This document shows positions 45,238 through 54,425 of a DNA stretch of 64,000 nucleotides, piece by piece. The position numbers and the translations under genes were made by a program. Under the pieces are notes generated by a model, which saw nothing but the letters and a program-made list of their open reading frames with translations, was not told the DNA's origin and searched no databases. The stretch is from Maribellus sp. YY47 (GTDB lineage: Bacteria; Bacteroidota; Bacteroidia; Bacteroidales; Prolixibacteraceae). Numbering within the stretch: position 1 is the first letter of the stretch; every line of letters starts with the position of its first letter. Location of the stretch: contig NZ_JALGYW010000004.1 in NCBI RefSeq assembly GCF_023111095.1, forward strand, positions 217,045-281,044, read 5' to 3'.

Positions 45238-47043
45238 ATGCACAATCCACTTACTAATTTACTGGTCGTTCTCTTTTGTTGTATTTCGTTTTTCGGATGC
45301 GCCGAGAAAGGAACAGACGAGAAAAAAATAAGCACTGGCTTGTCAGAAGAGATCATTGTACAGCCTCTGGCGGGAACCGATGAGTTGGGTAGAATCTTAC
45401 CGCTGAACGAGAGTGTTGGAAATCCAAAATCCAATCGTCAGGTCGGGATCTTCTACTTTCTGTGGCAGGGCGATAAAGGCTCGCCAACTTCTGAAAAGTA
45501 CTGGGATTTAACCGAGATTGTTCCGGACCACCCGGAAGTTTTGGAAGATGTTACTCATCCGCAATGGGGAACAACGAATTATGGCGGGTATTATTTCTGG
45601 GGTAAGCCTATCTACGGTTATTACCGGGGCGACGACTACTGGGTGCATTTGCGCAGTATGCAGCTGCTCGCTGATGCACAGGTCGATTTTCTGGTCCTTG
45701 ATGCCACCAATACCCTGATTTATCCTGAACAGTCGGAAGCATTAATGCAGGCCATTGAAGACATTCAGACACAGGGGATAAAAGCGCCCCGGATTGTTTA
45801 TTACACGAATACCGCTTCGGGCAACACCATGCAAAATATTTACAATACTTTTTATAAAACGGGAGCGCCGCATTATCATCCGTCAACCTGGTATTATCTG
45901 GATGAAAAACCGTTGATCGTCGGAATATCAGATGAAGCCGCCGGAAAAGATTACGAATCGTTCTTTACCTTCCGCGAATCGCAATGGCCCAATGTTCCAG
46001 TGTTAACCAATGGCTGGCCCTGGATCGAATTCAAACGTCCACAACAGGTTTACAGCAACAATAAAGGCGAAAAGGAAATCATCAATGTATCGGTTGCACA
46101 GCACCCCGATGTGCCTGCTGGAATGGGGGGCTCGGCTTTCTACGGCAACAGCAATAACTGGGGCCGCAGCTACCGGAATGGTTCTCCGGGAAATCCGGAA
46201 CAGGATATTCGCTATGGTTACAATGCACAGGAACAATGGGACTTTGCACTCAACCAAGATCCTCCGTTTATTTTTATCACCGGCTGGAACGAGTGGATCG
46301 CCGGAAGATGGCCCAGCCCGGATGGCAATCCAAAGCACTCTTTTTTCTGCGATCAGGCCAGTCCAGAATACAGTCGCGATATTGAACCTACCCGGTCTGC
46401 CGGATTAAACGACAACTACTACATGCAAATGGTGGCCAATATTCGCCGTTACAAGGGAGTTGCAGCCTTACCGCAATCGGTGAAACCAAAAACCATCCGT
46501 AAAATGGAAGATTGGGATGATGTGGCTCAGCTGTATACCGATTATACAGGCGACACAAAAGAACGTAATCATCCCGGGGCAGAATCGAGCCCGGAACGGA
46601 TGTATACGAATGTTACGGGCCGCAACGATTTTTCGCAGATGAAAGTGGCCAGCGACGATCAAACGATTTTCTTTCTGGCGCAAACCAGCGAAGCAATTAC
46701 CGGCGAAAAGACAAGTAACTGGATGAATCTTTACATCGATACCGACAGAAATGCAAAAACCGGTTGGCTCGGTTATGATTTTCGCGTGGCAGAAGGAAAT
46801 CAATTGCAGCAGTACGCTAATGGAGCGTGGGAGAATGTTGCGGAAATTGATGTGGAGACGGATAAAAACAAGCTGATGTATCCCATTCCGCTTAAGCTGC
46901 TTAAACTCGAAAACAAACCCAATATTGAATTCAAATGGTCGGATAACATGCAGGATGAAACCGATCCTTTGGACTGGTATGTGAACGGAGATGTGGCACC
47001 GGGCGGACGTTTTAATTTTATTTATACCCTTGAAAATGAATAA
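45238..47043 (+). CDS. GH71/99-like lipoprotein with CBM9-like domain (paralog 3)
   Basis: The frame opens at ATG 45199, one base after the previous stop. ATG 45238, preceded by an A-rich stretch, gives a standard lipoprotein signal (F-F-G-C) and 601 residues, and is preferred. Landmarks match the other paralogs: G-I-F-Y-F-L-W-Q, F-L-V-L-D-A-T-N-T, I-T-G-W-N-E-W-I-A-G-R-W. The CBM9-like tail (about 430-601) has V-T-G-R-N-D, L-Y-I-D-T-D-R-N and T-G-W-L-G-Y-D-F and ends G-G-R-F-N-F. Its last eight bases overlap the start of the GH78 gene (ATGAATAA), implying translational coupling. Confidence 0.82.
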   Translation: MHNPLTNLLVVLFCCISFFGCAEKGTDEKKISTGLSEEIIVQPLAGTDELGRILPLNESVGNPKSNRQVGIFYFLWQGDKGSPTSEKYWDLTEIVPDHPEVLEDVTHPQWGTTNYGGYYFWGKPIYGYYRGDDYWVHLRSMQLLADAQVDFLVLDATNTLIYPEQSEALMQAIEDIQTQGIKAPRIVYYTNTASGNTMQNIYNTFYKTGAPHYHPSTWYYLDEKPLIVGISDEAAGKDYESFFTFRESQWPNVPVLTNGWPWIEFKRPQQVYSNNKGEKEIINVSVAQHPDVPAGMGGSAFYGNSNNWGRSYRNGSPGNPEQDIRYGYNAQEQWDFALNQDPPFIFITGWNEWIAGRWPSPDGNPKHSFFCDQASPEYSRDIEPTRSAGLNDNYYMQMVANIRRYKGVAALPQSVKPKTIRKMEDWDDVAQLYTDYTGDTKERNHPGAESSPERMYTNVTGRNDFSQMKVASDDQTIFFLAQTSEAITGEKTSNWMNLYIDTDRNAKTGWLGYDFRVAEGNQLQQYANGAWENVAEIDVETDKNKLMYPIPLKLLKLENKPNIEFKWSDNMQDETDPLDWYVNGDVAPGGRFNFIYTLENE

Positions 47044-49852
47044 CAACAATAGAAAATTACAGTATTGCCTTTTAATTATTTCCATTTTGCTTTTTTCTGC
47101 CTGTGCGAAAGAGCAGGCCCAATTAAAAGTGGAAGAACTACGGTGTTGCAACCTGGTTAATCCCGAGGGGATTGAAAGCCCTTTGTTGGGCTGGAAAATC
47201 AAAACACAGGAGCAGGGACTGGTTCAAAATGCCTGGGAAATCCAGATCGCCAGTTCCCCGGAACAATTGCAAAAAGGGAAAGCCGATGTGTGGAATTCTG
47301 GAAAACAACTGTCGGATCAGCAATTTGATATCATTCCAGAGGGGGTAGCTTTCGAGGAAACCGGAAAATATTTCTGGCGGGTACGCATCTGGGATGGAAA
47401 CGGTTCGATAAGCTCCTGGAGCGAACCGGCAAGCTTTTCAATCGGTTTGCTGAACGAAAATTCCTGGACAGGCAAATGGATTAGCTATCCGTATTCAAAA
47501 GAGCGGCCTTTGCCTTATTTCAGAAAAACCTTTCAAACCGGTGCCGCGCAAGATGCTGCCGTGGAAAGAGCCACCCTGTATTTTTGCGGGCTGGGTGCCG
47601 GAGAACTTTACCTGAACGGCCAGCTGGTGGATTCAACGCGGTTTTTAGATCCGGCTCAAACCAATTACGAACAATATGCCTTATACAGTACATTTGATGT
47701 AACGTCGCTGCTTGAAAAAGGAGAGAACTGCATGGGTGTTATGCTCGGAAACGGTTGGTTTACTCAGGATGCCGCCTGGAACGGAGCGCCGTTTAGTTAC
47801 GGTCCGCCCATGCTGAGAGCCCAGCTGGTGGTTTTCTACAACGACGGATCGAAAGACATTATTGCCAGCGACGAAAGCTGGACATGGCACGAAGGTCCGG
47901 TACAAAAAACAAACATTTACATGGGCGAATCGTACGATGCCCGCAAAGAAATCAAGGGCTGGAGTACAGCCGGTTTTCAGGCTGAAAACTGGCAGCCGGC
48001 GCAGTTGGTTGAAAACTCGGCCCCGCCGGTATTGAAGGCGCAACTGATGCACCCGATTCGGAAAAAAGAAGTCATTTCGGCTGTAGATATGTGGCAGGAT
48101 GCATCGGGGAACTGGTTTTTCGATTTTGGTGCGAATGCTGCCGGAGTGGTTCAGTTGCAGGCAGAGCAGCCGGCGGGAACGAAACTCAATATTAAAATGG
48201 CAGAGGAGCCCCAAAAAGATGGCGGGCTTGATTATTCAACCCTTGGCTGGATTCACCACGGAAAAATATTTGAGCACGAGTACGTTTGCAAAGGAGAAGG
48301 AATGGAAAGCTGGAGTCCGCGTTTTGCGTATCACGGATTTCGCTATGCCGAACTGAGTGGTTTTACGGGAAAGCCGGACTTGTCGACACTGAGCCTGGTG
48401 GTGGTGCACAGCGATGTGGAAAATACCGGTTCTTTTGAGTGTTCTGAACCACAGATCAACCGCTTGCACGAACTGGCCATGCGCACGGTCTTTGGCAATT
48501 TACACGGGATCCCAACCGATTGTCCCGACCGTGAAAAATGTGGCTGGCTGGGCGATTCGCATGCCTATGTAAAGATGGCGAACGTCAATCTGCAAATGAA
48601 TAATTTCTGGGAAAAATACCTCGAAGATATTCGCTCGGGAGCTAATCCGAAAGAAGAAAAAACTTTGTTTCACGAACGATTTAATACCACTTTTTATTTT
48701 ACCGAAAAACCTTCCGGATTGCCCTATATGATTGCTCCCGGCAAACGGCTTTGCGGCGTGGCTTCGCCCGATTGGGGAACGGCGCTCGTTCAGCTGCCTT
48801 GGTGGTTGTATGTGTATTACGGCAACGCTGCGGTTCTTGAGGATTATTATCCCGAAATGAAAACGTGGACCGATCATGTGGCAAGCCTGGCTTCCAATCC
48901 CGAACGAACATCGAACTACAACAAGGAAACCAAACACATTGTCTACCAGGGCCTGGGCGACTGGTGTCCTCCCGGTGGCAATGAAATGATGGATACACCG
49001 ATTGAATTTACATCAACGGCTTTTCACTACCTCGATGTTTGTATCGTTGAGCAGACTGCGCGTTTACTGGGTTTTACTGCTGATGCTGAGAAATATGCCA
49101 GTCTGAAAAAAGCGATTGCCGGCGAAATGGTGGAAACGATGTACAATGAGTCAGAAAAAACATTTGGCAGCCAGACCGCTGACGTGATGGCCTTAGATTT
49201 TGGACTTGTTCCTGCGGGCGATGAGGAAGCGGTAGCCCAGGCGGTGGTGCGCAATATGACAGAAAAGCACGATGGTTTTATGAACTGCGGAATATTCGGA
49301 ATTGGCCGCGTGGGTAGCATGTTGGCGCGTTACGGACAAGCTGAAGCTGCCTTTAAAATGTTTACAAAAACCGGTGAAAACAGTTTTGCCCGAATGTGGG
49401 ATAAAGCGGGGGCAACATCGTTGTGGGAAACGCTTCCGGTAAGTGAGGCCAGCGAAGAAAGTGGCCGGGAGGCTTCACACAACCATCCGATGCAGGCGGG
49501 ATACGACATTTGTTTTTATGAAGACATGGCTGGCATTCGTCCCGATGCTTCCGCTTACAAAGTGATTCGCTTCGAACCCTTGTTTATGGATTGGATGGAC
49601 TGGGCCAAAGCAAGCATTGAATCGCCCTATGGTAGCATTGTCAGCGATTGGAAACACATGGCGGACGAAGTGGAATGGAACCTTGAAATTCCGGCCAATT
49701 CATCCGGAATAGTTGCTTTGCCGAACGGAAAAAAGCTGAACGTCAACGGAGCGTCTTTGGATGAAAATACCTTTGCGGTAGCAGAGAAAAAAGACTCAAA
49801 AACTTTCTACCATTTTCCATCCGGCAGCTTTCAAATTCGGATAAGTGATTAG
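47036..49852 (+). CDS. GH78 alpha-L-rhamnosidase lipoprotein (canonical motif)
   Basis: This is a 938-residue lipoprotein from ATG 47036 (lipobox F-S-A-C). An upstream ATG at 46991 is in frame but buried in the preceding gene. It has the full multi-domain GH78 layout: an N-terminal fibronectin-like domain (L-L-G-W-K-I), Bac_rhamnosid_N (L-Y-L-N-G-Q-L), a central sandwich, the six-hairpin catalytic domain and a C-terminal sandwich. The signature D-C-P-D-R-E-K-C-G-W-L-G-D gives Asp495, Glu500 and Asp507, and G-A-T-S-L-W-E-T-L carries the later glutamate. All catalytic acids are present. The start overlaps the stop of the preceding GH71/99-like gene by eight bases. Confidence 0.9.
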   Translation: MNNNNRKLQYCLLIISILLFSACAKEQAQLKVEELRCCNLVNPEGIESPLLGWKIKTQEQGLVQNAWEIQIASSPEQLQKGKADVWNSGKQLSDQQFDIIPEGVAFEETGKYFWRVRIWDGNGSISSWSEPASFSIGLLNENSWTGKWISYPYSKERPLPYFRKTFQTGAAQDAAVERATLYFCGLGAGELYLNGQLVDSTRFLDPAQTNYEQYALYSTFDVTSLLEKGENCMGVMLGNGWFTQDAAWNGAPFSYGPPMLRAQLVVFYNDGSKDIIASDESWTWHEGPVQKTNIYMGESYDARKEIKGWSTAGFQAENWQPAQLVENSAPPVLKAQLMHPIRKKEVISAVDMWQDASGNWFFDFGANAAGVVQLQAEQPAGTKLNIKMAEEPQKDGGLDYSTLGWIHHGKIFEHEYVCKGEGMESWSPRFAYHGFRYAELSGFTGKPDLSTLSLVVVHSDVENTGSFECSEPQINRLHELAMRTVFGNLHGIPTDCPDREKCGWLGDSHAYVKMANVNLQMNNFWEKYLEDIRSGANPKEEKTLFHERFNTTFYFTEKPSGLPYMIAPGKRLCGVASPDWGTALVQLPWWLYVYYGNAAVLEDYYPEMKTWTDHVASLASNPERTSNYNKETKHIVYQGLGDWCPPGGNEMMDTPIEFTSTAFHYLDVCIVEQTARLLGFTADAEKYASLKKAIAGEMVETMYNESEKTFGSQTADVMALDFGLVPAGDEEAVAQAVVRNMTEKHDGFMNCGIFGIGRVGSMLARYGQAEAAFKMFTKTGENSFARMWDKAGATSLWETLPVSEASEESGREASHNHPMQAGYDICFYEDMAGIRPDASAYKVIRFEPLFMDWMDWAKASIESPYGSIVSDWKHMADEVEWNLEIPANSSGIVALPNGKKLNVNGASLDENTFAVAEKKDSKTFYHFPSGSFQIRISD

Positions 49853-49893
49853 TCAAAATTAAAAGCTAAGAAATAACACAAGTAATAAGAAAA

Positions 49894-50793
49894 ATGAAAA
49901 CGTTAGGACTCACATTTATACTGGTATGCTTTCTCTGTTGTTGTAGTGGCGCACAAACCGTTATTCCGCTATATGATGGCGCGATTCCCGGAGAAAAAGA
50001 GCATGAGAACAAAGAGTACGATGAAAACGGAATTTATTTTGCCGTGTCAAAACCTGACCTGACAATTTACCTTCCGCAGGATGAAAACCAGGCAAGAACA
50101 GCGGTAGTCATTTGTCCGGGAGGTGGATATCATGCGGTTTGCGCCAGTTACGAGGGGCATAAAATTGCAAAGGAAATGAACAGAAAAGGGGTGGCTGCCT
50201 TTGTGCTGAAGTACCGTTTGCCCAGCGACGAAAACTGTTCAAATAAAACCATCGCTCCCTTACAGGATGCGCAAAGGGCCCTGAAAATTGTTCGCGATAA
50301 TGCCGAAAAATGGGGAATCAATAAAGACCGGATTGGAATTATGGGATTTTCAGCCGGAGGTCATTTGGCTTCAACGGCCGGCACCCACTTCTCAAAAGAT
50401 TATATCGAAAACAAAGAAGGGACAAGTTTACGTCCCGATTTTATGTTGCTGGTTTACCCGGTCATTTCCATGCAGCCGGGATTGACGCACGGCGGTTCGC
50501 GCGATAATTTGCTGGGAAAAAATGCTTCTGACGATTTGCTGGAGCTTTATTCCAACGAAAAGCAGGTGGCCGAAAATACTCCTCCGGCGTTTTTAACCCA
50601 CGCCATGGACGACGATGTGGTACCGGTAGAAAACAGCATTCGTTTTTATGAAGCCATGAAAGCAAAAAATGTTCCGGCCGACATGCACCTGTTCTCCAAA
50701 GGGAAACACGGTTATCCGCTTGAACCGGCCAAATCGAACTGGCTGAATTATGTCTTTCAATGGATGCAGGAGCAAGAATTGATCAAACAATAA
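49894..50793 (+). CDS. Alpha/beta-hydrolase carbohydrate esterase-like protein
   Basis: This 299-residue exported alpha/beta hydrolase has a cysteine-rich signal (C-F-L-C-C-C-S-G-A-Q) that can be read as an ordinary or a lipoprotein signal. It shows the oxyanion-hole segment C-P-G-G-G-Y and the nucleophile elbow G-F-S-A-G-G with Ser153. A plausible aspartate lies in M-D-D-D-V-V-P and a histidine in K-G-K-H-G-Y-P, so the triad is complete. The closest recognised group is the BD-FAE/acetyl-xylan-esterase-like hydrolases. In this cluster it most likely removes O-acetyl or similar esters that block the rhamnosidases. It sits 41 bases after GH78 and 34 before the next GH78-like gene. Confidence 0.86.
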   Translation: MKTLGLTFILVCFLCCCSGAQTVIPLYDGAIPGEKEHENKEYDENGIYFAVSKPDLTIYLPQDENQARTAVVICPGGGYHAVCASYEGHKIAKEMNRKGVAAFVLKYRLPSDENCSNKTIAPLQDAQRALKIVRDNAEKWGINKDRIGIMGFSAGGHLASTAGTHFSKDYIENKEGTSLRPDFMLLVYPVISMQPGLTHGGSRDNLLGKNASDDLLELYSNEKQVAENTPPAFLTHAMDDDVVPVENSIRFYEAMKAKNVPADMHLFSKGKHGYPLEPAKSNWLNYVFQWMQEQELIKQ

Positions 50794-50827
50794 ACAGCTA
50801 TTAAGTAACAACAATAATTGATTTATA

Positions 50828-52582
50828 ATGAACAACAAATTTTTATTCATCTTATTTTTTCTGGGGATTTCCATCGGTGTCCGTGCTCAGGTTCCTCCTG
50901 TGGTGGAGGGTGCCAACTCATCGATACGTTCAACAGCGTTAACGCAAAAGTTTTTAAGCCCGACAAGAGTAGTTTGGAAGTCGGACGAAACCGGAACACA
51001 GGTAAAAAATGCAGAGCGCATTTTAACGCCCGGTATCGGACAGGCGGATTTAAATAGCGGCACTTACCTGACCTTGATCAACGGCAAGGATAATAAAGCC
51101 GGATTGATTCTTGATTTTGGATGCGAAATTCAGGGCGGAATCGAGATCATTACCACCATAAACAATCCCAACCCGGCAGGACGTGTTCGCGTGCGCCTTG
51201 GCGAATCGGTGAGCGAAACGATGAGTGATGTGGGTGTTGAAGGCGCCACTAACGATCATGCCATTCGTGATTTTGTGGTACAATTGCCTTGGCTGGGCCG
51301 AATTTTAGTGGGAGAGTCGGGTTTTCGTTTTGCCCGGATCGATTTGGTTGATCCCGATACAAAACTTGAGATCAAGGAAATCAGCGCCGCGCTGCGCTAC
51401 CGCGACATTCCGTACCTCGGATCATTTGCCTGTAACGATGAGCGTTTGAATAAAATCTGGATGACCGGCGCTTACACGGTGCATCTGAATATGCAGGATT
51501 ACCTGTGGGACGGTGTAAAACGCGACCGCCTGGTTTGGGTGGGCGATATGCATCCTGAAGTAATGACCATCAATTCGGTTTTTGGAGATAATGAAGTGGT
51601 CCCCAAAAGTCTTGACCTGGCCCGTGATTTAACACCGCTGCCCGGTTGGATGAACGGGATCAGTTCGTATTCGATGTGGTGGCTGCTGATTCAACGCGAC
51701 TGGTATTATTATCACGGCGATTTGAATTACCTGAAAAAGCAAAAAGAATACCTGATGGCTTTGCTTCATTTGCTGGAATCAAAAATTGATAAAAACGGTA
51801 AGGAAGTGCTGGATGGCAACCGTTTTCTGGACTGGCCTTCGAGCGAAAACAAAGAGGCGGTGCATGCGGGTCTGCAGGCTATGATGGTGATGACATTTAA
51901 TGCCGGAGCCGATTTGTGTAAAATTTTGGGCGATAAGGAAACCGCAAAACTTTGCCTGGCAACGGTTGAACGATTGAAACAACATGTGCCCGAAATGGCC
52001 GGATCGAAACAGGCAGCTGCCTTGTTGGGAATGTCGGGAGTTGTTAAGCCGGAAGACGCGAATAAGGAGGTTTTGGCAAAAGATGGCGTGCATAAAATGT
52101 CGACTTTTTACGGCTACTACATGCTGAAAGCCCGCGCGATGGCAGGCGATTACCAGGGAGCGATCGACAATATTCGCGAATACTGGGGCGCGATGCTCGA
52201 TTTGGGCGCCACAACGTTTTGGGAAGATTTCGATATCGACTGGACAAAAAATGCAGCACGCATTGATGAGGTGGTGCCCGAAGGCAAAGTTGATGTACAC
52301 GAAACCTATGGCGGCTATTGTTACGAGCAGCTGCGTCACAGTTTTTGTCACGGCTGGGCATCGGGGCCAACAAGTTGGTTGAGTCAGTATGTACTAGGCG
52401 TGAACGTGCTGGAACCGGGCTGTAAAAAAATCAAACTGGAGCCGCACCTGGGCGATTTACAGTGGGTGAAAGGAAGTTTTCCAACGCCTTATGGTGTGCT
52501 GGAAATCGAACACCGCAAACAGGAAAACGGTACGGTAAAAACAACTTATAATGCTCCAAAAGAGGTGAAGGTTATACTGTAA
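50828..52582 (+). CDS. GH78-like alpha-L-rhamnosidase, Glu-to-Asp variant (2)
   Basis: This 584-residue secreted protein (signal ending V-R-A-Q) is shorter than the other GH78 proteins because the N-terminal accessory domains are reduced to one sandwich (about 25-190). The six-hairpin domain carries D-G-V-K-R-D-R-L-V-W-V-G-D, with acids at 228, 233 and 240. Position 233 is Asp rather than the Glu of canonical GH78, exactly as in the protein at 33520. G-A-T-T-F-W-E-D-F keeps the later glutamate. The C-terminal domain ends with L-E-P-H-L-G-D-L-Q-W-V-K-G. It is probably an exo-enzyme on rhamnose-like sugars with a specificity different from the canonical pair. Confidence 0.84.
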   Translation: MNNKFLFILFFLGISIGVRAQVPPVVEGANSSIRSTALTQKFLSPTRVVWKSDETGTQVKNAERILTPGIGQADLNSGTYLTLINGKDNKAGLILDFGCEIQGGIEIITTINNPNPAGRVRVRLGESVSETMSDVGVEGATNDHAIRDFVVQLPWLGRILVGESGFRFARIDLVDPDTKLEIKEISAALRYRDIPYLGSFACNDERLNKIWMTGAYTVHLNMQDYLWDGVKRDRLVWVGDMHPEVMTINSVFGDNEVVPKSLDLARDLTPLPGWMNGISSYSMWWLLIQRDWYYYHGDLNYLKKQKEYLMALLHLLESKIDKNGKEVLDGNRFLDWPSSENKEAVHAGLQAMMVMTFNAGADLCKILGDKETAKLCLATVERLKQHVPEMAGSKQAAALLGMSGVVKPEDANKEVLAKDGVHKMSTFYGYYMLKARAMAGDYQGAIDNIREYWGAMLDLGATTFWEDFDIDWTKNAARIDEVVPEGKVDVHETYGGYCYEQLRHSFCHGWASGPTSWLSQYVLGVNVLEPGCKKIKLEPHLGDLQWVKGSFPTPYGVLEIEHRKQENGTVKTTYNAPKEVKVIL

Positions 52583-52681
52583 TCAGTTCGATATCAATTT
52601 ATAAAAAACATCAGCATTCTTTTGAAATTAATGGTCTGACGAAAAAAGGCGAATTAATTTCAGTTCAACCGAAAATTAAAA

Positions 52682-54352
52682 ATGATAAATCATCAAATCA
52701 ATTACGCTGCTATGGTAAGGCAAGAGAACAACGAAAATAAAGCTTCGTCTCTTAAACAGCTGTACACCATCGTTTTATTTATCTGTTTAGTCTGTCCTTT
52801 TACCGGGCAGGCTGCCGGTATTCATATCCTTCCTCAGCCATCCGGTATCGAAGACTTTCATAAAGAAATTTCGTTAAAACAAAAGCTAAAAGTTTTTATT
52901 GATCAAAATGCGAATCTCGATAAAGATTACCTGCTGGAGGTATTCACCGACGAGGGTTTTACAGTTAATTTTTCCACTTCGGAAAAGGGTGCTGATGTGG
53001 TTTTTAAATTGAATGCGACTACAGTAAGCGAAAAGGATGGCTATCGGTTATCCGTTTATGGGCCGCAAAGGAAGAAACAGATTTATGCGCTGGCGAATTC
53101 GACAAATGGCTTGCTGTATGCCCTGCAAAGTTTCCGGCAATTGATTATTCGAGACGGTGAAGCGTTAAAAGTCCCGGCTTGTGAAATACAAGATTCTCCC
53201 GCTTTTGGTTGGCGGGCTTTTATGTTGGATGAATCGCGGCATTTTCAGGGGAAAGAAGTGGTAAAAAAACTACTGGATGAGATGGCCCGGTTGAAAATGA
53301 ATGTTTTTCACTGGCATTTGGTGGATGATCCGGGATGGCGGGTGGAAATAAAAAAATACCCGCTTTTGACCGAAATCGGCTCAAGGGGCAACTTTACAAT
53401 GATGCGCGAAGGAATCACTCCGATGGATTCTGCCCATTTCAGCTCGTCGGCGCGGTGGTTTTATACGCAGGACGAAATCAGAGAAATGGTGGACTATGCG
53501 CATGCCCGGGGGATTGTCATTATGCCGGAGATCGAAATCCCGGGACATGTAACTGCTTCGTTGTATGCATACCCCTGGCTGGGGGCTTCGAGTAAACAGG
53601 AGGGGAAAACCGTTGCGGGTGATCTGTACGATGTAACTGATCCGAAAATGCTGCAGTTTTTTTATGATGTTTTGGATGAGGTGATGACCCTCTTTCCCGA
53701 CGGCATTGTGCACATCGGCGGCGACGAAGCAAACTATGTGCATTGGCAAAATTCGCCGGCGATCAACGCTTTTATGCAGGAAAAAAACATCACGACGTAT
53801 ACCGATCTGCAAATCTGGGCGATCAACCGGGTTTCGAAACATTTGTCAGGCAAAGGCCTACGGATGATGGGATGGAACGAGATTACCGGCGAAAATATTC
53901 GTAACGAAGCGCACGTTCAAAAAAGCGAATCGGAAACCCTGGCTCCCGGAACGGTAGTTCAGTTTTGGGATGGCGAAGTCTCGTTGATTAATAAGGCCAT
54001 TGCGAAAGGTTACGATGTGGTCAACTCAAACAGGATTTATACCTACCTGGATTATGGCTATGAAACGACTTCGTTGGAAAAAGCCTACAGTTTTCAACCA
54101 ATACCGGAAGGCATTGCTGAAGGAGATAAGCAAAAGATTTTAGGAATTGGGTGTCAGATGTGGGGCGAATACACGCCAACGCCGGCACGTTTATATTATC
54201 AGACTTTTCCCCGTATTGCTGCATTTGCCGAAGTTGGATGGGTGGCACAGGAGCGCAAAGGTTCCTATCAATCTTTTAGGGAAAGGCTGAAACCGCTGGA
54301 AACAATCTGGGAAAAAATGGGCTACCTGAACGATCAAAAAGAGATGTATTAG
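52682..54352 (+). CDS. GH20 beta-N-acetylhexosaminidase
   Basis: This 556-residue enzyme has an internal-looking signal peptide (hydrophobic core about 28-42, ending Q-A-A-G; starts at ATG 52682 or 52712). It has the GH20 N-terminal alpha/beta domain (GH20b, about 45-165) and the (beta/alpha)8 barrel beginning with D-E-S-R-H-F and W-H-L-V-D-D-P-G-W-R. The catalytic pair is in H-I-G-G-D-E-A-N-Y (Asp348 and Glu349), the aspartate orienting the N-acetyl group and the glutamate acting as acid. Length and motifs are standard. Its presence implies a terminal GlcNAc or GalNAc-type residue in the glycan. A 99-base gap precedes it, longer than most in the block, so it may start a subunit of the operon. 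Confidence 0.92.
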   Translation: MINHQINYAAMVRQENNENKASSLKQLYTIVLFICLVCPFTGQAAGIHILPQPSGIEDFHKEISLKQKLKVFIDQNANLDKDYLLEVFTDEGFTVNFSTSEKGADVVFKLNATTVSEKDGYRLSVYGPQRKKQIYALANSTNGLLYALQSFRQLIIRDGEALKVPACEIQDSPAFGWRAFMLDESRHFQGKEVVKKLLDEMARLKMNVFHWHLVDDPGWRVEIKKYPLLTEIGSRGNFTMMREGITPMDSAHFSSSARWFYTQDEIREMVDYAHARGIVIMPEIEIPGHVTASLYAYPWLGASSKQEGKTVAGDLYDVTDPKMLQFFYDVLDEVMTLFPDGIVHIGGDEANYVHWQNSPAINAFMQEKNITTYTDLQIWAINRVSKHLSGKGLRMMGWNEITGENIRNEAHVQKSESETLAPGTVVQFWDGEVSLINKAIAKGYDVVNSNRIYTYLDYGYETTSLEKAYSFQPIPEGIAEGDKQKILGIGCQMWGEYTPTPARLYYQTFPRIAAFAEVGWVAQERKGSYQSFRERLKPLETIWEKMGYLNDQKEMY

Positions 54353-54425
54353 AAGGTAAGTAAACGAAGAAGGAAGATTGAATTGTGTAATCGCTAACCT
54401 GCAAAACTGTTTTAAACCTGTTGAA

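Noticed and set aside
46991..47035. ATG 46991 as start of the GH78 lipoprotein
   Set aside because: It lies 53 bases inside the preceding gene and would put 15 residues in front of the lipoprotein signal. ATG 47036 gives a standard signal and a coupling overlap.
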